Origin: Clostridiales bacterium
GTDB taxonomy: Bacteria; Bacillota; Clostridia; Oscillospirales; Oscillospiraceae
Assembly (NCBI GenBank): GCA_004558025.1
Contig: SFEG01000013.1
Span: 1-55,293 of the forward strand
Direction of reading: 5' to 3'
DNA length: 55,293 nucleotides
Below the pieces are notes generated by a model. That model was not told the DNA's origin, did no database searches, and saw only the letters and a program-made list of their open reading frames with translations. The number at the start of each line of letters is the position of its first letter. Position 1 is the stretch's first letter. A program made the position numbers and the translations under genes. Below are positions 27,089 to 35,581 of the stretch, one piece after another.

Positions 27089-27117
27089 TTGCAATGCACC
27101 CCTTACTATTGTATAAT
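27089..27117 (+). promoter_or_regulatory. Second promoter, for the nucleoside transporter genes
   Basis: TTGCAA, 17 bases, TATAAT. Confidence 0.65.
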
Positions 27118-27175
27118 TAATTATTAACACATTGGAACACAAGAAACTTTGCATACGAAAGGGGAGATTTGGGTT

Positions 27176-28717
27176 TTGGAACAGGCATATGCGATAGAAA
27201 TGCTGCATATAACAAAGCGCTTTCCGGGCATAGTCGCCAATGATGATATTACCCTTCAGCTCAAAAAAGGCGAGATACATGCTCTGCTCGGCGAAAACGG
27301 CGCGGGCAAGAGTACCCTTATGAGCGTTTTGTTCGGCCTGTATCAGGCGGAAGAGGGCGTTATCAAAAAAGACGGCAAAGAGGTCGAGATCAAAGACCCC
27401 AATGATGCCAACCGCCTCGGCATCGGCATGGTGCATCAGCACTTCAAGCTCGTCGAGTGCTTCTCGGTCCTCGATAACATTATCCTCGGCGACGAGCCGA
27501 CGAGCAAGGGCGGCTTTCTAAGGAAGGATGCCGCGCGCAAAAAGATCGTGGAGCTGAGCGACAAATACGGCCTGAGCGTCGACCCCGACGCGCTTATTGA
27601 GGATATCACCGTCGGCATGCAGCAGCGCACCGAGATCCTCAAAATGCTCTACCGCGAAAACGAGATACTTATCTTCGACGAGCCCACGGCGGTTTTGACT
27701 CCGCAGGAGATCGAGGAGCTCATGCAGATCATGAAAAACCTCTCCAAAGAGGGCAAGAGCATCCTGTTCATCTCGCACAAGCTCAACGAGATCATGGAGG
27801 TCGCTGACCGCTGCACCGTCCTGCGCAAGGGCAAGTACATCGGCACGGTCGAGATCAAAGACACCAGCAAGGAGGAGCTCTCGCACATGATGGTCGGCCG
27901 CGACGTTGACTTCGTCGTGCACAAGGAGGAGGCAAAGCCGGGCGACGTTATCCTCGACGTCGAGGGCATGACGGTCGCATCGAAGGTGCACCACAATAAC
28001 GCTGTCAGGAACGTGTCGTTCAAGGTCCGCGCGGGCGAGATAGTCTGCATAGCCGGTATCGACGGCAACGGCCAGACAGAGCTCGTCTACGGACTCACGG
28101 GTCTTGAGCCGCTCAAGGAGGGCAAGATCACCCTCTGCGGCAGAGACATTACCCATGCCTCCATCCGTGACCGCAATACCCACGGCATGAGCCACATCCC
28201 CGAGGACAGACATAAGCACGGTCTGGTTCTCGACTATTCGCTTGAGTATAACATGGTGCTTCAGCGCTATTTTGAACCGCAGTTTGTCTCCGGAGCGGGC
28301 TTTTTGAAGCGCAAAAATATCCGCGAGTATTCCGATAAGCTCATCGAGCAGTACGATGTCCGCTCCGGTCAGGGCTCTGTTACGATAGCGCGCAGCATGT
28401 CCGGCGGCAACCAGCAGAAGGCCATCGTCGCACGCGAGATCGACAAGGAGCCCGAGCTCCTCGTCGCCGTCCAGCCGACCCGCGGCCTTGACGTCGGCGC
28501 TATAGAATACATCCACAAGCAGCTCGTCGCCGTGCGCGACGCGGGACGCGCCGTGCTTCTGGTGTCGCTCGAGCTTGACGAGGTCATGAGCGTTTCCGAC
28601 CGCATCCTTGTCATGTACGAAGGCGAGATCGTCGGCGAGCTCGACCCGAAGAAAACCACCGTTGAAGAGCTCGGCCTGTACATGGCCGGCGCAAAGAGAA
28701 ATGAGGTGGCTAAATGA
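27176..28717 (+). CDS. Nucleoside ABC transporter, duplicated ATP-binding protein
   Basis: 513 residues with two ABC domains, as in RbsA/NupO-type importers. The first has a full Walker A (GENGAGKST, 39-47), an ITVGMQQRTEI signature and IFDEPTAVL. The second has the degenerate GIDGNGQTEL loop, SMSGGNQQK and a Walker B lacking the usual Asp-Glu pair (LLVAVQPTRGLD), normal for this family. I start at the TTG at 27176 after GGGGAG (9 bases), giving MEQAYAIEM; a TTG at 27149 also keeps frame but has no ribosome site. It overlaps the first permease by 4 bases. Confidence 0.92.
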   Translation: MEQAYAIEMLHITKRFPGIVANDDITLQLKKGEIHALLGENGAGKSTLMSVLFGLYQAEEGVIKKDGKEVEIKDPNDANRLGIGMVHQHFKLVECFSVLDNIILGDEPTSKGGFLRKDAARKKIVELSDKYGLSVDPDALIEDITVGMQQRTEILKMLYRENEILIFDEPTAVLTPQEIEELMQIMKNLSKEGKSILFISHKLNEIMEVADRCTVLRKGKYIGTVEIKDTSKEELSHMMVGRDVDFVVHKEEAKPGDVILDVEGMTVASKVHHNNAVRNVSFKVRAGEIVCIAGIDGNGQTELVYGLTGLEPLKEGKITLCGRDITHASIRDRNTHGMSHIPEDRHKHGLVLDYSLEYNMVLQRYFEPQFVSGAGFLKRKNIREYSDKLIEQYDVRSGQGSVTIARSMSGGNQQKAIVAREIDKEPELLVAVQPTRGLDVGAIEYIHKQLVAVRDAGRAVLLVSLELDEVMSVSDRILVMYEGEIVGELDPKKTTVEELGLYMAGAKRNEVAK

Positions 28718-29862
28718 GAAAGTTTATGAAGAATAACGCTGTTCAGTCGATACTCATTTCTGTTTTGTGCATAATCCTCGGAATGCTGATAGGCTATATA
28801 GTCCTGCTGTTTATCGAGCCGTCAGGTGCAGCAGACGCTATTCTCAGTGTTATAAAGAACTTTTTCTTCTACCCAGAGGGCGCTGTAAGAACTAAGTATT
28901 TTGGTGCAACACTTGTAAAAACCGCTCCGCTGGTAATGTGCTCTCTGTCTATACTGTTTGCGTACAAGGTCGGCCTTTTCAATATCGGTGCAGCCGGACA
29001 ATATGTTGCAGGTGCGGCTCTCGGCATTTATGCTGCTCTCGCGCTGGGATGTAACTGGTTCATATGCCTCCTTTTGGCCACTGCGGCAGGTGCTGCCCTT
29101 GGAGCGCTTACTGGTGCGCTGAAAGCATATTGCAACGTTAACGAGGTCATATCGGGCATCATGCTCAACTGGATAGCCCTGTATTCGACAAATATGCTGC
29201 TTACCGGAGTTAAAAATCCCAATACTCCCTATACCATCAATATCAGTGCAAAAAATCCCGATGCGCTTCTGCCGACTCTCGGACTCGATACGCTTTTAAA
29301 CAATAAGTATGCGTCTGTCGCGATACCGCTTGTAATTCTGATTGTACTGCTGATATGGGTAATACTTTCAAAAACGAAATTCGGATATGAATTGCGTGCT
29401 ACAGGCCTTAATAAGAATGCGGCAAAGTACTGCGGCATGAAGGAGAAGCGTAATATCATAGTAACTCTCATAATTTCAGGCGCGCTTGCGGGCATGGGTG
29501 CGGCGTTCCTGTATCTGACCGATATTGAGCAGTGGCAGTGCTCAGCATCTTCTGTGCCTGCGATGGGCTTTAACGGTATAGCGGCAGCATTCTTGGGTTG
29601 CCTTGATCCCATAGGCTCACTGCTTTCATCATTCTTTATTCAACATATCACAAGCGGCGGGGGCTATGTAGATAAGACGGTTTACTGTTCACAGATATCC
29701 GATCTCATTTCCTCCATAATCATTTACCTGTGCGGTTTCGTATTGTTCTTCCGTGAATACATAAATCGCCGCATAGCTCTCAGAGAGGAGAGAGAGCTTG
29801 AAAATGCTCTCGAAGCAGCGAAAGCTGAAGACTCCGACAACAAAGGGGGTGAAGGCAAATGA
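28714..29862 (+). CDS. Nucleoside ABC transporter permease 1
   Basis: 382-residue polytopic permease of the BPD_transp_2 family (NupP/YufP-like), about nine to ten membrane segments. Family marks include KVGLFNIGAAGQYVAGA, NEVISGIMLNWIALY and ELRATGLNKNAAKYCGMKEKR, the cytoplasmic loop that contacts the ATPase. Codon choice is more AT-rich than in the ATPase gene before it. It overlaps both neighbours by 4 bases. Confidence 0.92.
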   Translation: MRKFMKNNAVQSILISVLCIILGMLIGYIVLLFIEPSGAADAILSVIKNFFFYPEGAVRTKYFGATLVKTAPLVMCSLSILFAYKVGLFNIGAAGQYVAGAALGIYAALALGCNWFICLLLATAAGAALGALTGALKAYCNVNEVISGIMLNWIALYSTNMLLTGVKNPNTPYTINISAKNPDALLPTLGLDTLLNNKYASVAIPLVILIVLLIWVILSKTKFGYELRATGLNKNAAKYCGMKEKRNIIVTLIISGALAGMGAAFLYLTDIEQWQCSASSVPAMGFNGIAAAFLGCLDPIGSLLSSFFIQHITSGGGYVDKTVYCSQISDLISSIIIYLCGFVLFFREYINRRIALREERELENALEAAKAEDSDNKGGEGK

Positions 29863-30800
29863 TACTCCTGATCCAGTATACATTAATATTTGCTTCTGTT
29901 CTCATACTGGTGGCGCTCGGCGGCTGTATATCCGAGCACTCCGGCGTTATAAACCTTGGACTTGAGGGCATCATGGTCATAGGCGCTCTCGGCGGTGCGC
30001 TTATGATGAGGTTCATGCCTGAGGGGGCAAGCGCTTTTGTGATAATCATTTCGACTATTATTGTGGCAATAATCGCCGGCGTGCTTTATTCAGCCCTGCT
30101 TGCATTTGCCTGTATAAATTTCAAGGCAGATCAGACTATAGTCGGTACGGCTCTTAACATTCTCGGCGTTGCCGCCGCAGTTGTTATTGTTAAGGCAATA
30201 AATATTGCCCAAAATCCCGACAATCCGTCTCCGGAGCTTTCATATATAGCGCAGAAAAAAGCTTTTCTTGTGAATATTGGAGGCTTTGAATTCAACTGGT
30301 TTATGCTGGTGGCAATAATTGCGCTTATCCTTGTTGCAGTTATGCTGTATCGCACACGTTTCGGCCTGCGCCTGATGGCCTGCGGCGAGCATCCTCAGGC
30401 CGCGGACTCAGTCGGCATAAATGTCTATAAAATGCGCTGGGCCGGTGTTCTGCTGTCCGGAGCACTCGGCGGTCTCGGCGGCCTTGTTTATATAACGGCC
30501 GGTGTCAGCCAGTGGTCATTTGATATAGGTGTTGCCGGGTTTGGCTTCCTGTCGCTGGCGGTCATGATTTTTGGACAATGGCGCCCACAGCGCATAGCAC
30601 TCGCAGCACTGCTGTTCGGCCTGTTCCGTGCATTGTCGAATGTCTATTCAGGCTTTGATTTTCTCACGGCTCTGAATATGCCGAGCACGGTTTACAACAT
30701 GATGCCGTACATAATCTCGCTTATCGTTCTCGCGCTGACCTCCAAGAGCTCGCGCGCGCCGAAGGCCGAGGGCATCCCCTACGAAAAGGGACAGAGATAA
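29859..30800 (+). CDS. Nucleoside ABC transporter permease 2
   Basis: 313-residue BPD_transp_2 permease (NupQ/YufQ-like). It shows SEHSGVINLGLEGIMVIGAL, VGTALNILGVAAA and RLMACGEHPQAADSVGINVYKMRW (ATPase-coupling loop). With permease 1 it forms the heterodimeric channel. It is the last gene of the operon, followed by a terminator. Confidence 0.92.
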   Translation: MILLIQYTLIFASVLILVALGGCISEHSGVINLGLEGIMVIGALGGALMMRFMPEGASAFVIIISTIIVAIIAGVLYSALLAFACINFKADQTIVGTALNILGVAAAVVIVKAINIAQNPDNPSPELSYIAQKKAFLVNIGGFEFNWFMLVAIIALILVAVMLYRTRFGLRLMACGEHPQAADSVGINVYKMRWAGVLLSGALGGLGGLVYITAGVSQWSFDIGVAGFGFLSLAVMIFGQWRPQRIALAALLFGLFRALSNVYSGFDFLTALNMPSTVYNMMPYIISLIVLALTSKSSRAPKAEGIPYEKGQR

Positions 30801-30811
30801 ATATTCAAAAC

Positions 30812-30847
30812 AAAAATGCGGAGTCCAAACGGACTCCGCATTTTTTT
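30812..30847. terminator. Bidirectional terminator between the nucleoside transporter and eamA
   Basis: AAAAATGCGGAGTCC / GGACTCCGCATTTTT with an AAAC loop. Confidence 0.88.
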
Positions 30848-31757
30848 ATTCTTCAATATTTTCTTTCGGCGGGTATTTTTGAACGCCCCATATGCCGATG
30901 AGAACGACGAACATCGCGCCGAGCGAGACGGCGGTCAGCCTTTCGCCGAGGACCATTATTCCGGCCGCTACCGAAACGATGGTCGCGAGATTTTGAAAAA
31001 TGATGACGTTTGCCATCGGCGCGTGAGATACGGCATAATTAAACAGCGAATACCCCGCCACCGACGCGCCCAAAGCGAGAAACAGCACGGCCAGCAGGAA
31101 ACGAACATCGGCCGCCGGGGCGAGCACGGCCGCGACGCTGCCGCCGTTTTCGATAAGCGCGAGCGTCGTGAAGAATACGGCGCCCATGATCTGCATGAAA
31201 TATGTCCGCTCGAACACCGAAAACCTGCCGGATACACCGCAGGATATGACGCTGTACGCCGAGCCGGTGACGACTGCGATGCACAGAAGTGCAAAGCCCT
31301 TGAACGTTATCGAGCCGCCGCTGTTTTCCGCGAGGGTTATAACGACGATGCCGAGGATCGACAGTGCGCTGAACATCCACTGCTTCTTGCTCGGCCGCTC
31401 CTTGAGGAATATCGCTGCGAAAATTATTGTGACGATGGGAATGACGGCGATCATTATGCCGGAGAATGCGGAGTTTGAATATTTCAGTCCGTACTGCTCG
31501 CCGATGAAATATATGCAAGGCTCCATTGCGCCGAGAAGCAGCAGAGGCTTAATGTTTTTGCCGCGCAAATTGAGCTTCTGCCTGCCCAGAAGTATTGGGA
31601 TCGTAAGCGCGATGAGCGCAATGTCGAAGCGATAAGTCATCAAAACGAAGGGGGAGGCAGTCTCCTGCCCGATGCTCGACGCGAGAAAGCTCAGACCCCA
31701 GAATATCTGCGTAACGATAGCCGCAGCTATCGCCGCCGAGTAGTGCTTATCCTTCAT
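30846..31757 (-). CDS. EamA-family (DMT) transporter
   Basis: 303-residue membrane protein with ten predicted helices in two EamA halves (about 10-140 and 150-290), the drug/metabolite transporter layout. Typical motifs are QIFWGLSFLASS near the N-terminus and FLKERPSKKQW closing the first half; MVLGERLT closes the second. The substrate is unknown. Its ATG overlaps the stop of the upstream metallo-hydrolase gene (ATGA), so the two are coupled. Confidence 0.9.
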   Translation of the reverse strand: MKDKHYSAAIAAAIVTQIFWGLSFLASSIGQETASPFVLMTYRFDIALIALTIPILLGRQKLNLRGKNIKPLLLLGAMEPCIYFIGEQYGLKYSNSAFSGIMIAVIPIVTIIFAAIFLKERPSKKQWMFSALSILGIVVITLAENSGGSITFKGFALLCIAVVTGSAYSVISCGVSGRFSVFERTYFMQIMGAVFFTTLALIENGGSVAAVLAPAADVRFLLAVLFLALGASVAGYSLFNYAVSHAPMANVIIFQNLATIVSVAAGIMVLGERLTAVSLGAMFVVLIGIWGVQKYPPKENIEE

Positions 31758-32656
31758 GCGGCCCTCCTTTCCACGGTTATGCCGTCGCTGAATATGACAA
31801 TGCTGCCGAGCTCGTCGGTTCTGTACACCGTGACGCCGGCGTCCTTGAGACGGCCGAGCGTCTCCTCGTGCGGGTGGCCGTAGTCGTTATCTCTTCCGCA
31901 GGAAATGACGGCGATCTTCGGCTCGGCCTCGTACAAAAATTGATAGTAGCTCGAGCCGGACGAGCCGTGGTGCCCGACCTTCAGTACGTCGCATTTTACG
32001 TTTTCACCGTCCTCTATGAGCTCCTTTTCGGCCTTGGCGGTCATATCGCCTGTGAAGAGAAAGCTCGTATCGCCGTAAGTAAGACGCATCACGAGGCTGT
32101 CGTCGTTCACGTTATTGTGATCTTCAAGCGGGCCTATGAACTCAAACCGCGCGTCGCCCAGGCGGTACTGCACGCCCTGATCGGGCACCTCGAGCGTGAG
32201 CTGCGCATTCTCGACCGTTTCGACAAAGCGCAGATATGATGCTGCGTCGCCCGCGTAGGGCGAGGTGAATATCGTGTCCACATCAAAGCTCTCAACAACG
32301 GCATCGAGGCCGCCGCAGTGGTCGGCGTGGCCGTGCGTGCACACAACATAGTCGAGCTTTTTTATGCCGAGATCCTGTATGTATTCAACCACCGTGTCTC
32401 CGGCCGAGGGTGTGCCCGCGTCGATGAGCATGTACCGACCGCCGCAGCAGACAAGCTCCGAGTCGCCCTGGCCGACATCGATATAATGGACATACAGCCC
32501 GTCCATCGGCACGGTGACCGTGGGTGTATTTTCCGATATGCGCTGGAATATAAGCAGCGCCGCCGCGATAACGACAATGATAAGCGCCGCGAGGGGATAT
32601 TTTTTTGCAAATCCGGCGAACTTATTAACATCACTTTTTTTAACTTTCCTGCTCAT
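31754..32656 (-). CDS. Membrane-anchored MBL-fold hydrolase, ComEC C-terminal-like
   Basis: 300 residues. A single N-terminal membrane segment (about 21-38) anchors an extracellular metallo-beta-lactamase-fold domain. Metal motif THGHADH is at 107-113; VHYIDVGQGDSELV and LIDAGTP precede it, and LKVGHHGSSGS is the later His motif. This is the ComEC/Rec2 hydrolase-domain subgroup; here it stands alone without the ComEC channel. I use the ATG at 32656, with GGAGAG 4-5 bases upstream. Activity on extracellular DNA or another phosphodiester is a family inference. Confidence 0.88.
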   Translation of the reverse strand: MSRKVKKSDVNKFAGFAKKYPLAALIIVVIAAALLIFQRISENTPTVTVPMDGLYVHYIDVGQGDSELVCCGGRYMLIDAGTPSAGDTVVEYIQDLGIKKLDYVVCTHGHADHCGGLDAVVESFDVDTIFTSPYAGDAASYLRFVETVENAQLTLEVPDQGVQYRLGDARFEFIGPLEDHNNVNDDSLVMRLTYGDTSFLFTGDMTAKAEKELIEDGENVKCDVLKVGHHGSSGSSYYQFLYEAEPKIAVISCGRDNDYGHPHEETLGRLKDAGVTVYRTDELGSIVIFSDGITVERRAA

Positions 32657-32723
32657 AGCTCTCTCCAATAGGTTCAGATGTCTGATATTTTCTCATAACA
32701 GCGCGAAAAATGCAATATTGTGC

Positions 32724-32752
32724 TTTTCAAATCGACGATGATATTTTATAAT
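32724..32752 (+). promoter_or_regulatory. Promoter of apgM-ispE
   Basis: TTTTCA, 17 bases, TATAAT. The -10 is consensus; the -35 is weak. Confidence 0.5.
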
Positions 32753-32790
32753 GTTTCATATTCCGAATCCCAAAGCAAGGAGTGATAACA

Positions 32791-34020
32791 ATGAAATACA
32801 TTCTCATAATAGGCGACGGCATGGCCGATAACCCGGTTCCCGAGCTCGGCGGCCTGACTCCTCTTGAATATGCAAAAAAGCCCTTTATCGACGAGCTTGC
32901 CGCACGCGGCGAGGTCGGCAGCGTTCTTAACGTTCCGCGCGGTCTGCCCGCGGGAAGCGATACGGCGATAATGTCCATCTTCGGCTGCGACCCGAATCTT
33001 TACTACACGGGTCGCGCACCGCTCGAGGCCGCGGCGACGGGCATAAAGCTCAACGCCGGCGACGTTGCGTATCGCTGCAATATGGTCACCTATGAGGAGG
33101 GCGACATGCCCTTTGAGGAAAAACGTATCCTCTCGCACTCGGCAGGCTCGATAGACGGCGCTGTATCCGACGAGATAGTCACTGCCCTGTTTAACGACCC
33201 CGAGTTTGCGCCCCTTGCCGAGAAGGCGGGGATGAAGGTCAACCTCGGTCACTCGTTCCGCCATATTGCAGTGCAGTCGCAGGCAGATATAAAGGGCATC
33301 CGCCTCGCTCCGCCGCACGATCACCTCGGCGAGAAGATCGGCGCAATATTGCCCACCGGCTGCGCGAATGCCGATGTTCTGCGCGAGCTCATGGAGGCCG
33401 CAAACCGAATTCTTGAGCACCATCCTCTGAACGAGAAGCTTCGCGCCGAGGGCAAAATGCCCGCAAACGGCGTGTGGTTCTGGGCAGAGGGTACGGCTGT
33501 TAAGCTGCCAGACTTCAAGGCCGAGACGGGGCACGACGGAGTTGTCGTCTCCGCAGTTCCTCTGTGCCACGGTATAGCGGCGCTCACGGGTCTGAGCTTT
33601 ATATGCCCCGAGGGCGCCACCGGAGAGAAGGATACAAATTACGAAAATAAGCTCGCCGCGGCGCTTGAGATACTAAAAACCCACGACTTTGCGGCCATCC
33701 ACGTTGAAGCTCCCGACGAGTGCACGCATAACGGTGACCTTGAGGGCAAGCTCGAGGCCATCGGCTGGCTCGATACGCGCCTTATCCGCCCGCTGGACGA
33801 GGCAATGCGAGAACGCGGCTGGGATTACCGTCTGCTGTTTTTGTCCGACCACAAGACGCTGACCTCCACGCGCGGTCACGACGGCGACCCCGTGCCGTAT
33901 ATGCTCTATGACAGCCGTGTCGACACCAAAGCAGGGCTTCCGTATACCGAAAAAAGCGGCGAAAAGGGCCCATATGTTGATGCCGGTATCGCGCTGATGT
34001 CAATTCTGTTTGAAAAATGA
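32791..34020 (+). CDS. apgM: Archaeal-type cofactor-independent phosphoglycerate mutase
   Basis: 409 residues, alkaline-phosphatase superfamily. It probably interconverts 3- and 2-phosphoglycerate. Motifs are IIGDGMAD (metal Asp9), LPAGSDTAIMSIFG (nucleophile Ser56), HVEAPDECTHNGD and FLSDHKTLTSTRGHDGDPVP (metal ligands). This is the short ApgM form, not the long GpmI type. Some homologues have been annotated as homoserine kinases, so glycolytic function is likely but unproven. Start at the ATG at 32791 after AAGGAG. It overlaps ispE by 4 bases. Confidence 0.9.
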   Translation: MKYILIIGDGMADNPVPELGGLTPLEYAKKPFIDELAARGEVGSVLNVPRGLPAGSDTAIMSIFGCDPNLYYTGRAPLEAAATGIKLNAGDVAYRCNMVTYEEGDMPFEEKRILSHSAGSIDGAVSDEIVTALFNDPEFAPLAEKAGMKVNLGHSFRHIAVQSQADIKGIRLAPPHDHLGEKIGAILPTGCANADVLRELMEAANRILEHHPLNEKLRAEGKMPANGVWFWAEGTAVKLPDFKAETGHDGVVVSAVPLCHGIAALTGLSFICPEGATGEKDTNYENKLAAALEILKTHDFAAIHVEAPDECTHNGDLEGKLEAIGWLDTRLIRPLDEAMRERGWDYRLLFLSDHKTLTSTRGHDGDPVPYMLYDSRVDTKAGLPYTEKSGEKGPYVDAGIALMSILFEK

Positions 34021-34889
34021 ACAGTATTAACGAAAAAGCCTATGCAAAAATAAATATCTCGCTCGACGTTACGGGAAAGCGCCCGGACGGCTATCACGAT
34101 ATGCTCATGGTCATGCAGACTATTACGCTGTGCGACGATGTCACCGTCACGCTCACGCCCGGCAAGGTCAGCCGCGCCGAAAGCAATCTCAGATTCGTGC
34201 CCTGCGATGAGCGCAATCTCGCCGTGCGCGCGGCAAATGTGTTCTTTGCCGAGACAGGGATCGAGAACATGGGTGTGCACATAAAAATGCAAAAGCGCAT
34301 ACCCGTCGGAGCGGGCATGGCGGGCGGCTCAAGCGATGCGGCGGCCGTGCTGCGCGCGCTCAATAAGCTGTGCGGAACTCGGCTCGACCGCGCCCGGCTC
34401 GAGGAGATAGCCGCGCACATCGGCTCGGACGTTGCCTTCTGCGTCTGCGGCGGAACCCAGCTCGCCTCCGGCAGGGGAGAGCTTCTGTCGCCGCTGCCGC
34501 CGATGCCCGAGTGCGGCGTAGTTGTCTGCAAGCCCGATTTTTCGGTCTCCACGCCTGAGCTGTTCAGGCGGCTCGACGCAGTGAAGCTGCGCTGCCACCC
34601 GGATACGCAGGGTATAATAGAGCTGCTGCACGAGGGTGACCTGCCCAAGATCGCTCGGAGAATGTACAATGTTTTCGAGGATGTGCCCGACCGCCGCCAT
34701 AACGAGATCGCGGCCATAAAAAGCACGATGCTCGACTGCGGCGCACTTGGCGCTGTTATGACCGGCACCGGCTCTGCCGTGTTCGGCCTGTATGAAGATG
34801 ATAAGGCCGCCGAAAGGTCGCTGAAGACTCTGCGCCGCGACTGGCGCTGCGTTTCGCCGGCAAAAATAATGCCGCGTATAGACGTTTAA
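34017..34889 (+). CDS. ispE: 4-diphosphocytidyl-2-C-methyl-D-erythritol kinase
   Basis: 290-residue GHMP kinase of the methylerythritol phosphate route to isoprenoids. AYAKINISLDVTGKRPDGYH holds the catalytic Lys11 region; the ATP loop is PVGAGMAGGSSDAAA (97-110); D138 lies in GSDVAFCVCGGT; and the C-terminal GTGSAVFG motif is present. Full length. Its ATG overlaps the apgM stop. Other MEP genes are not in the window. Transcription should end in the hairpin at 34895-34952. Confidence 0.95.
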   Translation: MNSINEKAYAKINISLDVTGKRPDGYHDMLMVMQTITLCDDVTVTLTPGKVSRAESNLRFVPCDERNLAVRAANVFFAETGIENMGVHIKMQKRIPVGAGMAGGSSDAAAVLRALNKLCGTRLDRARLEEIAAHIGSDVAFCVCGGTQLASGRGELLSPLPPMPECGVVVCKPDFSVSTPELFRRLDAVKLRCHPDTQGIIELLHEGDLPKIARRMYNVFEDVPDRRHNEIAAIKSTMLDCGALGAVMTGTGSAVFGLYEDDKAAERSLKTLRRDWRCVSPAKIMPRIDV

Positions 34890-34913
34890 AATTCAAAAAC
34901 ACCGCCGATACTG
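34884..34913 (+). promoter_or_regulatory. Possible sigma-F-type promoter of spoIIR
   Basis: GTTTA (34884-34888), 15 bases, GCCGATACTG (34904-34913). Compared with the Bacillus sigma-F pattern GYWTA ... GGNRANAMTW it matches the -35 and most -10 positions. It overlaps the ispE stop codon. The expected start lies near 34920, inside the loop of the overlapping terminator. Confidence 0.35.
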
Positions 34914-34952
34914 TAATTGCGATCGTGATTACATAGTAAAGGCGGTTTTTTT
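34895..34952 (+). terminator. Terminator of apgM-ispE overlapping the spoIIR ribosome site
   Basis: The outer stem AAAAACACCGCC / GGCGGTTTTT carries an inner TGTAAT/ATTACA hairpin and ends in seven T's directly before the spoIIR ATG. The AAAGGCGG ribosome site of spoIIR is in the 3' arm. Confidence 0.8.
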
Positions 34953-35549
34953 ATGAAGGAATATAAACTCAGAGCCTGGGAGCTCGCGGCGCTGTGCGCA
35001 CTCTGCGTATCGCTGTGCGTAGGAACATGGGCGCAGGGGCGGCAGCAGGATATAAGCTCGTCGCTCGTGCGGCTGCATGTTATCGCTGCCTCGGATGAAT
35101 CGGGAGAGCAGGAGCTCAAGCTGCGCGTGCGCGATAATGTGCTCGAATATCTCACCCCGGTGCTCGACAAGGCCGGCAGCCCCGAGGAGGCGCAGAGAAT
35201 AATAAGCGAGGAGCTTCCGAATATAAAAGCGGCTGCCGAGGAATGCGCTGAGGGGCGCAGAGTTTCCGTTACGCTCGGGCAGGAGTATTACCCGACGCGC
35301 GAGTATGAAGGTTTTTCTCTCCCGGCAGGGCAGTATAAGTCTCTGCGTGTTATGCTCGGCGAGGGAGAGGGACACAACTGGTGGTGCGTCGTATTCCCGC
35401 CGCTGTGCGTATCGGCCGCCGAGCAGAACAGGGCGCTCGATGCCATGAGCGAGCCTGAGCGCGGCCTCATCACCGAGGAAAACGGCTATGAGCTGCGCTT
35501 TCGCATCGTGGAGCTCTGGGGTGAGCTCATGGAAATACTCGATAAATGA
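34953..35549 (+). CDS. spoIIR: Stage II sporulation protein R
   Basis: 198-residue secreted signalling protein. In Bacillus it is made in the forespore under sigma-F and triggers SpoIIGA to process pro-sigma-E in the mother cell. An N-terminal membrane/signal segment (9-27) is followed by the SpoIIR domain: LVRLHVIAASDESGEQELKL, VRDNVLEYL, and the hallmark HNWWCVVFPPLC. It is direct evidence of a sporulation lineage. The only ribosome site, AAAGGCGG, is inside the preceding terminator stem. It is flanked downstream by a bidirectional terminator. Confidence 0.94.
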   Translation: MKEYKLRAWELAALCALCVSLCVGTWAQGRQQDISSSLVRLHVIAASDESGEQELKLRVRDNVLEYLTPVLDKAGSPEEAQRIISEELPNIKAAAEECAEGRRVSVTLGQEYYPTREYEGFSLPAGQYKSLRVMLGEGEGHNWWCVVFPPLCVSAAEQNRALDAMSEPERGLITEENGYELRFRIVELWGELMEILDK

Positions 35550-35578
35550 AAAACAGCTCCCGGCGGGAGCTGTTTTTA
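35549..35578. terminator. Bidirectional terminator between spoIIR and mscS
   Basis: AAAACAGCTCCCG / CGGGAGCTGTTTTT between convergent genes. Confidence 0.88.
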
Positions 35579-35581
35579 TAC

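Noticed and set aside
27176..28717. Degenerate second Walker motifs as a damaged ATPase
   Set aside because: Degenerate motifs in the second ABC domain are normal for this duplicated importer ATPase family.
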